The position numbers were made by a program, and so were the translations under genes. Below the pieces are notes generated by a model. It ran no database searches. It was not told where the DNA came from and saw only the letters and a program-made list of their open reading frames with translations. A DNA stretch of 64,000 nt, from contig JABJJN010000011.1 in the NCBI GenBank assembly GCA_018660835.1, positions 149,067 through 213,066 on the forward strand, read 5' to 3'. The DNA comes from Gemmatimonadota bacterium (GTDB taxonomy: Bacteria; Latescibacterota; UBA2968; UBA8231). Shown piece by piece: positions 26,807 through 36,062 of the stretch (positions are counted from its first letter, which is position 1; each line of letters opens with the position of its first letter).

Positions 26807-27406
26807 CTACCGCCCCCGCTCCCGGCCTGGCACCATGGGGCGCTCGGAATCTACCCTATTGCCACTGCGCATACTTCGCATCCGCCTTACCGTGTCCCGG
26901 AGTTCGTTGCGAAAGTTGTCTTCAAACAACATGAGACGAGCTCGCTGGCGTGGCGTCAGGATATCTTCCAGATCCTTGTCAAAATCTTGAGCCAGAGTCG
27001 AAATCTCCCCCTCAACCGTGTGAATCTTCGCCATCTGCGACAGCAGAGCCTCGTCACTACCCTCTGCGGCCAACTGCTGCTCGAGCCCCTTGCGCAGGTC
27101 GTTACGGCGCTTGGCCAACACCTCCCGCTCGCGGTGATGCCGACTAAAAGCGGGAAACACTTTCATCGCCTGATCTTCGTCGACCTGGAGTGTGTTCACG
27201 AGACGCCACATGCGCACCATTTCCATCTGCTCGCGCCCTGGTTTCTGGAATCCTCCTCTGCCGGGTGAGGACATGCGGCCTCCCTGGGCTAGTGCAGCTC
27301 CATCGACAGACAGGCTCGCAACAGCAATCAACACAAGGCACTGGACCCAGTGCTGTAGCAGCCTGGCAAAAACACGTTTACAGAACCGCGGATTCTCGTT
27401 CAACAT
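26807..27406 (-). CDS. Spy/CpxP-like periplasmic protein (LTXXQ-type helical repeat)
   Basis: About 199 residues from the ATG at 27406, supported by GGGAGAGG about seven bases upstream; the ORF-track start 13 codons earlier lacks one. A signal-like helix (CLVLIAVASLSVDGAALA) is followed by a mature protein of charged helices. The ILTPRQRARLMLFEDNF stretch resembles the LTPxQ motif of CpxP, Spy and CnrX/ZraP periplasmic sensors and chaperones. It lies 70 bp downstream of the anti-sigma and sigma genes, the arrangement of metal or envelope stress modules such as cnrYXH, so it may sense a periplasmic signal for them. Confidence 0.7.
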   Translation of the reverse strand: MLNENPRFCKRVFARLLQHWVQCLVLIAVASLSVDGAALAQGGRMSSPGRGGFQKPGREQMEMVRMWRLVNTLQVDEDQAMKVFPAFSRHHREREVLAKRRNDLRKGLEQQLAAEGSDEALLSQMAKIHTVEGEISTLAQDFDKDLEDILTPRQRARLMLFEDNFRNELRDTVRRMRSMRSGNRVDSERPMVPGRERGR

Positions 27407-27476
27407 CGGGCACCTCTCCCCATTCACATCTGTATTCGGATACATCAGATAGGTCGGATCTCACGTCGATAGAGCA

Positions 27477-28091
27477 TCACAGATCAACGACGGCAACAAC
27501 GACGTCGCTTTCAAAGTCGCCCAGGGTGTGCATGAGCTCGTTTTCACTGGCCGTGTCGATAAGATAGGCATCGATGAGTGTCAGCAATTCATCATCCCCC
27601 GTCTCCGTCCCTTCTTCCCCTCGCTCTATTTCAGGTAGTCCAGGCTCTATACCAAGCAACTCAGTCTCTGCAGGCACGATATCGTCCACTGCTCGATCTG
27701 CCATCACACTCACAGGCAACGTCTGCCCCCCTGCCGTCGGGGATTGCTGCAGCGCGGTGATGGATTCATCCATGGTGAATTGAACTGCCATCATCAACAG
27801 CAGGGCAACAGCGCCTCCAGCCAATGCAGGCCGCCACCAATCAGCCATAGGAAGCTGCAGCCCCGGTTTGGCCCCATCACGCTCAATCCCCCGACGGACG
27901 CGATGCAGGAATCCGCTGGACAACAGACTGTTCCATTCTGCCTGTGCGGGGGCCGCCGTTGTCAGTTCGAGGGTGCGTTCGAACTCTCTGAGGCGCGTTG
28001 TGCACTGCGAACAGTCCACGACATGTCCGCGCAGCGGCAGGTCACCCGTTGCGAGAGCAATCAAGTCGTCATCATTCAGATGGTTTGCCAT
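27477..28091 (-). CDS. Zinc-finger anti-sigma factor (ZAS-like), single-pass membrane
   Basis: About 204 residues from the ATG at 28091, which lies 25 bp after the sigma gene; the longer ORF-track form starts inside the sigma gene. Near the N-terminus HVVDCSQC gives the HX3CX2C zinc motif of anti-sigma domains. A transmembrane helix (about ALAGGAVALLLMMAVQF, residues 88-104) is followed by an acidic periplasmic part. It should hold the neighbouring ECF sigma factor at the membrane until a signal releases it. Operon order sigma, anti-sigma, Spy-like. Confidence 0.8.
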   Translation of the reverse strand: MANHLNDDDLIALATGDLPLRGHVVDCSQCTTRLREFERTLELTTAAPAQAEWNSLLSSGFLHRVRRGIERDGAKPGLQLPMADWWRPALAGGAVALLLMMAVQFTMDESITALQQSPTAGGQTLPVSVMADRAVDDIVPAETELLGIEPGLPEIERGEEGTETGDDELLTLIDAYLIDTASENELMHTLGDFESDVVVAVVDL

Positions 28092-28116
28092 GGCGAGTTT
28101 CCCTATTCCGGCGAGG

Positions 28117-28734
28117 TCAGCAAACGAGCTGCCCCAGTTGTTGCCGCAACTTACGAATCGCGTGAAAGTAGTTGGCCCGCACGGCACCTTCCGAACGACC
28201 GATCACACGGGCGATTTCGGCGTGGGACAGTTCCTCATAGTGACGCATCGAGAAAATGGCTCGTTGACGCGGAGGCAGACTGGCTACCGCTTCAGCCACC
28301 TGCTGTTGCACTTGCTGAGACTCCAATTCAGCACTGGGATCGTCCTCTATCGCCAGGGCCGGATCCCAGACCTGGTCAACACGCCCATCTGACCCCAAAC
28401 GCAGATAACCTCGCAGCTTTCGTCGCCGCAAGAGACTGATGGACTCGTTGTAGGCGATCCGATACAACCAAGTGAATAGCCCTGCCTCACCACGAAAATC
28501 TCCAAAACGCCGATGCGCTTTGATAAACGTATCCTGAGCAACATCAGCGGCATCGTCCCGATCGTTCACAAGCCGAAAGACGAACTGAATCAAGCGTTCG
28601 TGATGACGCCGTACGACCTCATCAAATGCCGCCGGATCACCTGCTCGAATGCGCTTGACCAGCGCTTTCTCACTCACCGCGATTGTGGGTGGATCAGCCG
28701 GCGTCGATACGATAGCGAGACTCTCTCTTTGCAT
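28117..28734 (-). CDS. RNA polymerase ECF sigma factor (RpoE-like)
   Basis: About 205 residues with sigma region 2 (FDEVVRRHHERLIQFVFRLV...AADVAQDTFIKAHRRFGDFR...FTWLYRIAYNESI) and region 4 (LPPRQRAIFSMRHYEELSHAEIARVIGRSEGAVRANYFHAIRKLR). It directs transcription of a stress regulon controlled by the adjacent anti-sigma protein. Three starts are possible (28785, 28746, 28734); I chose the last because the first 17 codons are Pro/Arg-rich and hold a run of nine C bases, and none has a strong Shine-Dalgarno sequence. Confidence 0.85.
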   Translation of the reverse strand: MQRESLAIVSTPADPPTIAVSEKALVKRIRAGDPAAFDEVVRRHHERLIQFVFRLVNDRDDAADVAQDTFIKAHRRFGDFRGEAGLFTWLYRIAYNESISLLRRRKLRGYLRLGSDGRVDQVWDPALAIEDDPSAELESQQVQQQVAEAVASLPPRQRAIFSMRHYEELSHAEIARVIGRSEGAVRANYFHAIRKLRQQLGQLVC

Positions 28735-28853
28735 GGCTCTCAGCATAGCTCTGGGTCTGAGTCGGGGGGGGGCGGCCGCAATCATCAGCGGAAAGTACCC
28801 CGTTCTATCTGACGCAGTATGAACCCCGAGCGTTTAACGTGCCTGCAAGGTCT

Positions 28854-29945
28854 TCACAGCGGCGTAGACCTCATGGGATCTTCTTTTGTTTTCCAAATAC
28901 GACGCGTCGCGCCACGACGAGATTGGATCAATTCGGCGACGACACTCACCGCGATTTCCTCCGGTGTGTCAGCGCCGAGGTTCAACCCGATCGGCGCACT
29001 CACAGTGGCCAGTCGATCTGCGTCGCCACCGCGCTCGACGATTCTCTTCCAGAGAATCAGCTTCTTTCTCTCACTACCCAGCATGCCGACATAACGAGCG
29101 GGCGTTCGAATCGCTTGCTCGACGATGATCTCGTCATGCTCATGGCCTCTGGTTGCAGCAACGATGTAGGTCTGCCCATCAACTGTCAGACGATCGAAGA
29201 CACAATCCATTTCCTCGACGCGACAATCAGTGGCCTCGGGGTGTCGCGCGGCATCGGCAAACATGGGTCGATCGTCGACAACGGTGACGAGAAAGCCGAT
29301 CGCACTAGCGGCACGACAGATCTGTGCGCCCACATGGCCACCGCCAAAGACATACAGAACCGGCGGCGGCGAGAAGGGCTCCAGAAATAGCGCCCCACGT
29401 TCTTCGACATCGACGAGACGTGCAAGTTCCCGGCCAAACATTGGCGCTGCTTCCTGGCGGGCACGTGCATCCAGGTGATCGCTTCCAAGTCCCGGTCCTA
29501 CGGTCTGCCCATCTTCCCTCAACAACCACCGCCGCGCCTGTGTGCCGGAATTCAGTTGCGTCACAACAACGGTTGCTAGGCGCAGGGATCGGGCAGCGCA
29601 CACAGCGGCAAAAATCTCACGACCGGCGGCATTGGCTGAGATACGTTCAGTGTAGATGGCCACGGTGCCGCCACAGTTCAGCCCGTGCTCGCCGGCTTGC
29701 GACTCTGTCATCGTGTAATGAGTCATTTGCGGTGAACCTGAGTCGAGCACGTCCCGCCCAACCGTGACGATCTCGGCCTCCAGGCAACCGCCACCGATCG
29801 TGCCAGTGACCTGCCCGCCGCCGTCGACGAGCATTTTTGCTCGATCGCTCATGGGAATAGAGCCAGAACTCTCCACGAGCGAGGCCAATGCCACCGACTC
29901 GGTTGACTTCAGCTGCGCCAACTGGGCCAGTACCTCATCAATCAT
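28854..29945 (-). CDS. xdhC: XdhC/CoxI-family protein
   Basis: 363 residues. The N-terminal SIPMSDRAKMLVDGGGQVTGTIGGGCLEAEI and HGLNCGGTV motifs are signatures of the XdhC_CoxI domain; the C-terminal Rossmann-like domain has YVFGGGHVGAQICRAAS and VVDDR. XdhC proteins help insert sulfurated molybdenum cofactor into xanthine dehydrogenase-type enzymes. It lies 7 bp downstream of a MobA-like cytidylyltransferase, the usual pairing for making molybdopterin cytosine dinucleotide. The molybdoenzyme they serve is not in this window. Confidence 0.85.
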   Translation of the reverse strand: MIDEVLAQLAQLKSTESVALASLVESSGSIPMSDRAKMLVDGGGQVTGTIGGGCLEAEIVTVGRDVLDSGSPQMTHYTMTESQAGEHGLNCGGTVAIYTERISANAAGREIFAAVCAARSLRLATVVVTQLNSGTQARRWLLREDGQTVGPGLGSDHLDARARQEAAPMFGRELARLVDVEERGALFLEPFSPPPVLYVFGGGHVGAQICRAASAIGFLVTVVDDRPMFADAARHPEATDCRVEEMDCVFDRLTVDGQTYIVAATRGHEHDEIIVEQAIRTPARYVGMLGSERKKLILWKRIVERGGDADRLATVSAPIGLNLGADTPEEIAVSVVAELIQSRRGATRRIWKTKEDPMRSTPL

Positions 29946-29952
29946 GTGTAGA

Positions 29953-30576
29953 TCACCCCTTGGGCCCTTCGAGTCGTTTCCATGTATTGTGATAGTCTAC
30001 AGGTGTGTCCATGTCACGTAGCACTTCCTCACGTGCTACCTCAATTTCATGCGTCTGTTCGGGGTGGCCACGCACGACGGTCCGCAATCCATCGTTGGTA
30101 TCAGATGAGAGATCGAGTATCTCGCCGAAGAATGAACGTGTGATGAAGACCGGATGCCCGCCACGCCCGTGGTACGTAGGTATCACAATGTCGTACGTGT
30201 TGGCTGCCTGCAACACCTGTGCGATGCTGGTTCCTTCGACTTCTGGCTGATCGCCAAGACATAGCAGCACGCCCGTCGCCTGAGCACTCAGAGAGCGAAT
30301 GCCACTCTGCACGGATGCCAGCATGCCGAGGTCGACGTCCGAATTGACTGCAATGTCCGCCCCTCGTCGCGCAGCCAGAGCACCCACCTGGCCTGGCAGA
30401 TGACCGACAACGACGATGACGCGCTCCACATGGGGTGCAACATTGCTCACGACACGCTCGATGACGCTCGTGCCCCCCGGTAGCGGCAGTAGTTGCTTTG
30501 GACGGCCCATCCGCCGCGATCGACCCGCTGCCAGTACGACAGCTTCCACATGCTGCAATGTGGACTTCAACTCCAT
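29953..30576 (-). CDS. MobA-like molybdenum cofactor cytidylyltransferase (MocA-type)
   Basis: About 207 residues. The nucleotide-binding signature VVLAAGRSRRMGRPKQLLPLPGG opens the NTP-transferase fold, and LLCLGDQPEVEG holds the metal-binding Asp. The start is moved to the ATG at 30576, since the ORF-track frame begins inside the upstream flavoprotein gene. With XdhC 7 bp downstream, the best reading is CTP:molybdopterin cytidylyltransferase; other MobA-like NTP transferases would look similar. Confidence 0.8.
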   Translation of the reverse strand: MELKSTLQHVEAVVLAAGRSRRMGRPKQLLPLPGGTSVIERVVSNVAPHVERVIVVVGHLPGQVGALAARRGADIAVNSDVDLGMLASVQSGIRSLSAQATGVLLCLGDQPEVEGTSIAQVLQAANTYDIVIPTYHGRGGHPVFITRSFFGEILDLSSDTNDGLRTVVRGHPEQTHEIEVAREEVLRDMDTPVDYHNTWKRLEGPKG

Positions 30577-30619
30577 GCCCTTCGCATCATGTGGCTGCTT
30601 GCTGGCGTCATGAGGGTAA

Positions 30620-31870
30620 TCAGTTGCCGCGCCGCTCTCCGGCGACACGTCCCGAAGCCCAGGCCCACTGGAAGTTGTAGCCGCCCAAATCACCGTGTAC
30701 ATCCAACACCTCTCCCGCCAAATACAGCCCGGGGACCAGATAGGATTCGAGTGTGTGGGGATCTACTTCATCTGTTCGAATCCCACCGATCGTGACTTCA
30801 GCATGATCGAAGGAGTGAGCATCGGTGACCATAATCGGCCAGTCGGTGAGACGCTGAGCAAGGGCCCAGCAATCCTTCTTCGCGATCTGCGAAACCTTTA
30901 ACTCCGAACTCAGTCCGAGACAGTCGAGCAACGGTCTGGCGACCTTGCCGTGAAGCAGACCTGCCAGACTGAGGCCGAGTGGGCGATGCGGGTGTAGTTG
31001 CCATCGACACCGCAGCAGTTGTGCGGCCTGTTCCGCCGTCGACTCAGGTAGCAGACTGACATGGATCTGTTTGGGGCCCGTCGCTAACCATGGAACGATG
31101 CGAGCGCTGAGATTGAGAATCGTAAATCCTGAGACACCGTAGCGGGTAAACAACAGGTCGTCTGTGTCTTCGATCCACCGCCCGTTCGGCCCCTCAGCAG
31201 CGACCTTCGCCCAGAGACGTACGCCTTGCATGCGGCGGGCGGTCTGATCATCGCTTTCCAGGGGGACCAACCCCGGATACAGCGGCGTCCGCTGGTGTCC
31301 GAAGCGTTCGCACAACCCCATACCACTGTCATTTGCACCCAATTTGGGAACGCTCACACCACCTGTAGACACGATGACGGTCTCAGCCAACCAGACTCTC
31401 CCGTCGGTGCACACGACGTCGAATCCACCGCCCTCACGTGCCCTGAGTTTCTCGGCTCGCGCGGACAGTACCAGTTGCCCACCCAGGACCTGCATCTGAT
31501 CCAGAAGCAGATCGATGATGGACTGTGCCTGATCCGAGACCGGAAAAAAGCGGCCCCGTTTCTCAACGCGAGTGACAACGCCGAGGTCGTGGAAGAATCG
31601 GAGGGTCTCTTCTACGGTGTACGATGCCAGGACGGGACGTGGAAATCTTGGTTGGGTACTGTGATAGTGATGCGGTTGATCTGCATCGACGTTCGTGAGG
31701 TTGCACCGCCCATTCCCGGAAATGAGGATCTTACGGGCTGGGCGCTCTCCCGCCTCCAACACAACGACGCTCTTGGCCCCTCGCTCACAGGCACTGATCG
31801 CTGCCATGATACCTGCAGCGCCGGCGCCGATGATGAGTGTCTCAACAGCAATCGGTTCAGATTGAGTCAT
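30620..31870 (-). CDS. BaiN/HI0933-family FAD-dependent oxidoreductase
   Basis: 416 residues. The dinucleotide fold LIIGAGAAGIMAAI and the family signature KILISGNGRCNLTN are unmistakable; VIVSTGGVSVPKLGANDSGM and the closing AGEVLDVHGDLGGYNFQWAWASGRVAG complete the HI0933-like pattern. The physiological role of this flavoprotein family is not settled, although relatives reduce unsaturated rings. I start at the ATG at 31870; the ORF-track TTG lies five codons upstream. It diverges from the 939-aa gene over 151 bp. Confidence 0.88.
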   Translation of the reverse strand: MTQSEPIAVETLIIGAGAAGIMAAISACERGAKSVVVLEAGERPARKILISGNGRCNLTNVDADQPHHYHSTQPRFPRPVLASYTVEETLRFFHDLGVVTRVEKRGRFFPVSDQAQSIIDLLLDQMQVLGGQLVLSARAEKLRAREGGGFDVVCTDGRVWLAETVIVSTGGVSVPKLGANDSGMGLCERFGHQRTPLYPGLVPLESDDQTARRMQGVRLWAKVAAEGPNGRWIEDTDDLLFTRYGVSGFTILNLSARIVPWLATGPKQIHVSLLPESTAEQAAQLLRCRWQLHPHRPLGLSLAGLLHGKVARPLLDCLGLSSELKVSQIAKKDCWALAQRLTDWPIMVTDAHSFDHAEVTIGGIRTDEVDPHTLESYLVPGLYLAGEVLDVHGDLGGYNFQWAWASGRVAGERRGN

Positions 31871-32021
31871 TCGGTTCACGCTCAAGAAGATAGGGCGTCT
31901 GTTCTATGGTGTGGAGTGACCCCTCGCATCTTGACACCTCTCTGAGCAGACTCTACCTTCCCCCGTCTCTATGAACCCGTCATATCGCCTGCCCAAATAC
32001 CCCCTTTAGGAAGCTTCATCC

Positions 32022-34841
32022 ATGACCATCGACGTCAGCGAGGAGACAGCGAACATGGCTCCCGCTGGCCCGGAAACCACAACCGGGCCCACCATCGAGG
32101 ACCTGATTCCCGTCGATGGATTCGCCACCTGGCAAGCAACCTTCGCTGATGGACTGTCTGGCACGGCCCAGGCTGATGACCTAGCGATCCGAGTCACGAT
32201 CACCGGAGCTGGAAGTCTCAGGCTTGCCCCCGAGACCCCCGTTGCCCTGCCACAGGGTTCGCAGGTGGTTCAGCTACTTGTTGAACTGCCGACCAGCGAA
32301 GCCGATGCAGAGGCAGAAGCCTCTTTGTCGCGTGAACTCGTCGTTCTCCTGGCTGGCGGCGCTGAGGTTGTCGCTGGCCCCCTCGACTTCCACGGAACTC
32401 ACCTGCTTCGAGCTCAGTTGCCAACAGGTGCAACCCTCGCCGGGATCGAGTTGCGCGGCCTCTTCGCCCGTGAAGCCGTCGATGTCACGGCACGAGCACT
32501 GAGTTTCGAACGTTCCCTGTCTCTGGCGGAAGTCGACGTGGCGAATTCGCCCTATGGCCCGGCGCCGAGCATGCAACCTGCTTGCGACGAGGAGGTCACG
32601 ACCAGCGTTAGCAAAGACGGGATCTCCTTCGTCCTGGAATCACGCTCTCTGTCAGCCGTCGTCCGCTACGTGTATACACCAATCGACGGCAATCTGTCGG
32701 ACATTGAAATCGAGATCAACAATGCGGATGCCATCAAGCTCTCTGAGGGTGGCGGTGTCACCATCGACATGGATGGCCAGGAATGGTCAGCAGACGACGA
32801 TGAGATTGAACGCCACTTTGTCTCGTGCGAGCTCGTTGGCGAGCAGATCGAGGCCCGCTGGCAGTGGCGTCGCGGTAGTGAGTTGGCAGATTTCATGTAT
32901 CGCATCGCCGTCAGCGGTAAATCGCTCTTGGTCGAAATCGAAGGCGGTAGTGGTCGGGCAGCGGGAGTTGAACTTGGCTACGTAGTGGGGGCTATCCACC
33001 CACGGATGATCCGACTCCCCTATTTCAACATCGGCGATGCGCAGCCCCAGATTTTGAGCACGTCCGGTGTGTTTATCTCTAGCTATCTCGACTGGTTCGC
33101 CTCCCGTGCCAGTTCCTTGCATGGTGCGCCGCGACAACCAGATGAGTTGATGCACCTGAACGGTGGTTGCCGCTATCAGGCAGCTTCAGACGGACGTCGG
33201 CGAAATCTTAAAGAGCGCTGGGTCCTGACCGTGTCACGGCGCTTTGAAGAAGTCCTACCGACGCTTCCCGAACCGACAACAGCCCTGCCCGCAGTGGCCG
33301 ATTCGCAGCGCATCTACTGCGAACTACCCGAGATGGAGGCGGGCGAAGAGGCCTATATCGAAGCCTACGAGCGCCTCCGGATGTTTCGCCAGCTGGGGAT
33401 GGACGACTTGGTAGTGTTGCATCCAGACTCCACTTGGGATGACGGCCATGGTGGCACACCTGCCCTCGAGCCTCAGGGCGCCCCCGCCAAGGGCGGTGAC
33501 GACGCCTTTCGAGAATATCTCGATGCCATTGGCGATCTGAAGCTTCCTTTCGCCTTGTCTCACGGATTCCGCGACATCTCCCCTCTCGACAGTTCCTGGG
33601 CCACGGGTCATGCAGGCATGGATGCGCAGGGCGGACTCATTTCAACCGGTCCAGGGCGCTTTCAACTGAAATCACGTAGTATCGCCGCCCTGGCTGCGAC
33701 GAGCCTGCGTCACGTGCAGGAACAGTATTCGCCTAACGCCATCTACCTTCGACACATGGCTGCAGAGCCACCGTGGACACGCGTGGATAGCGATGCCCGC
33801 CTTGGCGACGAAGCTTGCAGTTATCTGCACACCCTTCAAGCTGAGCAGGCCCTGCTTGCCTCACTGCGTGACGAAGAAGATGCCCACGTCGTGGTGGATG
33901 GTGGACACCATTGGATGCATCGCGGCCTATTGAAAACTGTCATCGCCCGCTTAGGCGGTGAGTCCCCGAGCACACAGCCTCTGGTCGTTGACTTTCCCTT
34001 GCGTCACATGGATCGCCAGCAAGTAAACATTGGTCTTGGCAGCCCTGAGGACTTCCTTGGCACTGATGTGCCGGAGGGAGCCCGAGACTCAAGGAGCCCG
34101 GCCTTCGACCGCTACCTGGCCACAACCGTCGCCTTTGGCAACGCAGGCTTGGTCCCAGACCTGGTTCGCTGGGGATTGCCAGCCGTTGCGAAGGTCTACT
34201 ACATGCTTCGCCACCTGCAGACTTTCTATCTTGGCGTCCAGGTGGAGTCCATCCACTACCAACGTGGTGGCAATCTGCTGGAAACGACGGAAGCACTTGT
34301 AGCTGGTGCGCACGAACTGAGTCAGGTTCGCGTCGTTTATGCCAATGGCCTGCACGTCTACATCAATGGCGCCGTGGAAGAGTCGTGGGAGATCAGCCTC
34401 GACGAAGACACGACCTATGTGTTGCCACCCGCATCATTTCTGGCCCATGGCCCTGACGGCCTGCTCGTCTATTCAGCTGACGCTGGGCAAGGTCGGATCG
34501 ATTTTGTGCAGTGTGACGACTACCTCTACTGCGACACACGTGGAGAGCGTCTTAATGTCGGGCCCATTACCGTCCGTGGTGCAGCTGTCGTGACAACCCA
34601 CGATTGGCAGATCGACGTGTATCCTATCGATACGACTGAGCCGATTGAGTTGGAACCTGCCACGATCTGGCCTGACCGCAGACTGCCACCATTGCGAGTA
34701 CTCGCCTTCCGTGATGATGCAGACGAGCCAGATGTCGAATCTGCGTCCGTCTCCGGTTCGACCATTTCCCTGCGTCCGCAGGATGATGTCTATCGCTATC
34801 GAATCACACTTCCCGAGTGGATGGTCGAGCCCGGAAACTGA
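32022..34841 (+). CDS. Large uncharacterised cytoplasmic protein, possible glycosidase-like fold
   Basis: 939 residues without signal peptide or helix. AGGAAG sits nine bases before the ATG. The first about 400 residues are rich in beta-strands with alternating hydrophobic residues, the middle (about 440-740) has a barrel-like alternation including VVLHPDSTWDDGHGG, and the last part is again strand-rich. This resembles multi-domain glycoside hydrolase-like proteins, but no catalytic pair can be assigned with confidence. It heads a plus-strand operon with the two paralogous genes and hemE; the next gene starts 9 bp after its stop. Function unknown. Confidence 0.75.
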   Translation: MTIDVSEETANMAPAGPETTTGPTIEDLIPVDGFATWQATFADGLSGTAQADDLAIRVTITGAGSLRLAPETPVALPQGSQVVQLLVELPTSEADAEAEASLSRELVVLLAGGAEVVAGPLDFHGTHLLRAQLPTGATLAGIELRGLFAREAVDVTARALSFERSLSLAEVDVANSPYGPAPSMQPACDEEVTTSVSKDGISFVLESRSLSAVVRYVYTPIDGNLSDIEIEINNADAIKLSEGGGVTIDMDGQEWSADDDEIERHFVSCELVGEQIEARWQWRRGSELADFMYRIAVSGKSLLVEIEGGSGRAAGVELGYVVGAIHPRMIRLPYFNIGDAQPQILSTSGVFISSYLDWFASRASSLHGAPRQPDELMHLNGGCRYQAASDGRRRNLKERWVLTVSRRFEEVLPTLPEPTTALPAVADSQRIYCELPEMEAGEEAYIEAYERLRMFRQLGMDDLVVLHPDSTWDDGHGGTPALEPQGAPAKGGDDAFREYLDAIGDLKLPFALSHGFRDISPLDSSWATGHAGMDAQGGLISTGPGRFQLKSRSIAALAATSLRHVQEQYSPNAIYLRHMAAEPPWTRVDSDARLGDEACSYLHTLQAEQALLASLRDEEDAHVVVDGGHHWMHRGLLKTVIARLGGESPSTQPLVVDFPLRHMDRQQVNIGLGSPEDFLGTDVPEGARDSRSPAFDRYLATTVAFGNAGLVPDLVRWGLPAVAKVYYMLRHLQTFYLGVQVESIHYQRGGNLLETTEALVAGAHELSQVRVVYANGLHVYINGAVEESWEISLDEDTTYVLPPASFLAHGPDGLLVYSADAGQGRIDFVQCDDYLYCDTRGERLNVGPITVRGAAVVTTHDWQIDVYPIDTTEPIELEPATIWPDRRLPPLRVLAFRDDADEPDVESASVSGSTISLRPQDDVYRYRITLPEWMVEPGN

Positions 34842-34850
34842 GATCAGATT

Positions 34851-36062
34851 GTGACCCCGCCGGCACTCTCATCTGAAACTGACGTCGCGACGCTGACAGA
34901 GCGAGTGCATGAACTTGCCCAACGGATCACACATCTGGGTGATCAGGGCGAGGATGCTGAGATCGTTGAAGACATCGACACATCTCACGCGCTGGCACTA
35001 TCGATTAAGCCCTATGTCGATCGCCTGATCTCTCTGCAACATCTGATGAATCCCGTCGGCGGCGTCATTGAAAAACGGGAGCAGATCCAGGAATTGCAGG
35101 AAGAGTTGGCCGAAGACATCGCCCTCATCGAACACGCTACGACCGACCTTGATGAGGTCGACCCAAGTCTCCTGCAGGATCTGCAGACGGAGATTGCTGC
35201 CGCCAAGCGTGATCGCCGCATCGAATTCACCGATGATGCTGTAGCAGACGAAGATGCAGACGAAGACTCATCCGCTGAAGCCGACTCGACGGCACTGCAG
35301 GAGCGCAGTACGGAGGATCGCCTTCGGGCCATCTTCGGCGCCAGATTTATCGACACCGAGCGACTGGGCGAGATGCTCGGAGGACAACTCTCCGATGAAG
35401 AACTCGCCAACGCCCGCGGCAGCCTGGAGCAGGCATGGCAGCGGCTCGTGTCCCTGCCCCAGATGCGGCAGCAGGTCACGGAGGGCCGCCTCAAGTCTCT
35501 ACGGCGAGCCTTTTCCGAATATGCCCTGGTTTACCGCACGACGACACTTCCGGATGGCTCCCCCTGTCACCTGGCCGGTTTGCGCGACTCCCTTTCGGGG
35601 CGATTCGTCCAGTCCTCCGAGCGCAGTCTCTGGTATTCGAAACTCGGCTTTTACCGCGAAGCGATTGCAAACGGGCACTGGGCTCTCGTTGACAGCCAAT
35701 ATCTCAACTGCACCTTCAAGCGGCCCAAGATTCGCCTCATGATGTATGCGCGCGCAAATGAACTGCCGCCGGGCATCGTCCGCCAGAAGTCTCTCGTTGA
35801 GGACATCTACGACAGACTGATCTGTGATAGCGCCCTGGAGCGAGAGTTTTTCGCCAATTGCCACAGCCTGACACGTACGGTCTACCAGATGTCAGGGGAT
35901 GACAGCAAAAAGCAGGTCTATGTGTACTACCTTGATGGCATGATTCGCCTTACTGGCAAGCGCGGAATTCCCCACTGGCGACCGAGCAAACCTCGCTGGC
36001 CTGGTGTGCTCCCATCGCTCGCTTTATCAGATTCGCCCGCTGCTGACGTAGTTGATGGTTGA
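34851..36062 (+). CDS. Uncharacterised protein, coiled-coil N-terminus, paralogous C-terminal domain A
   Basis: 403 residues from a GTG. The first about 150 residues are Glu/Leu-rich and probably form a coiled coil (EKREQIQELQEELAEDIALIE), followed by a short acidic linker. From about 155 on there is a globular domain that the downstream 599-aa protein also has: both start with a (R)AIF/FAIFS-like segment, then GHWALVDSQ versus PGWALITPE, then (R)QKSLVEDIYDRLI versus RRTLVEGIYDLIV and a conserved HxxP...GVxP ending. Not recognised as a known family. It overlaps the next gene by 4 bp. Confidence 0.7.
   Translation: MTPPALSSETDVATLTERVHELAQRITHLGDQGEDAEIVEDIDTSHALALSIKPYVDRLISLQHLMNPVGGVIEKREQIQELQEELAEDIALIEHATTDLDEVDPSLLQDLQTEIAAAKRDRRIEFTDDAVADEDADEDSSAEADSTALQERSTEDRLRAIFGARFIDTERLGEMLGGQLSDEELANARGSLEQAWQRLVSLPQMRQQVTEGRLKSLRRAFSEYALVYRTTTLPDGSPCHLAGLRDSLSGRFVQSSERSLWYSKLGFYREAIANGHWALVDSQYLNCTFKRPKIRLMMYARANELPPGIVRQKSLVEDIYDRLICDSALEREFFANCHSLTRTVYQMSGDDSKKQVYVYYLDGMIRLTGKRGIPHWRPSKPRWPGVLPSLALSDSPAADVVDG

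Noticed and set aside
30775-30786. TTCGAATCCC, T-loop-like tRNA sequence
   Set aside because: It lies in the middle of the BaiN-type gene and no acceptor or anticodon stem can be formed around it.
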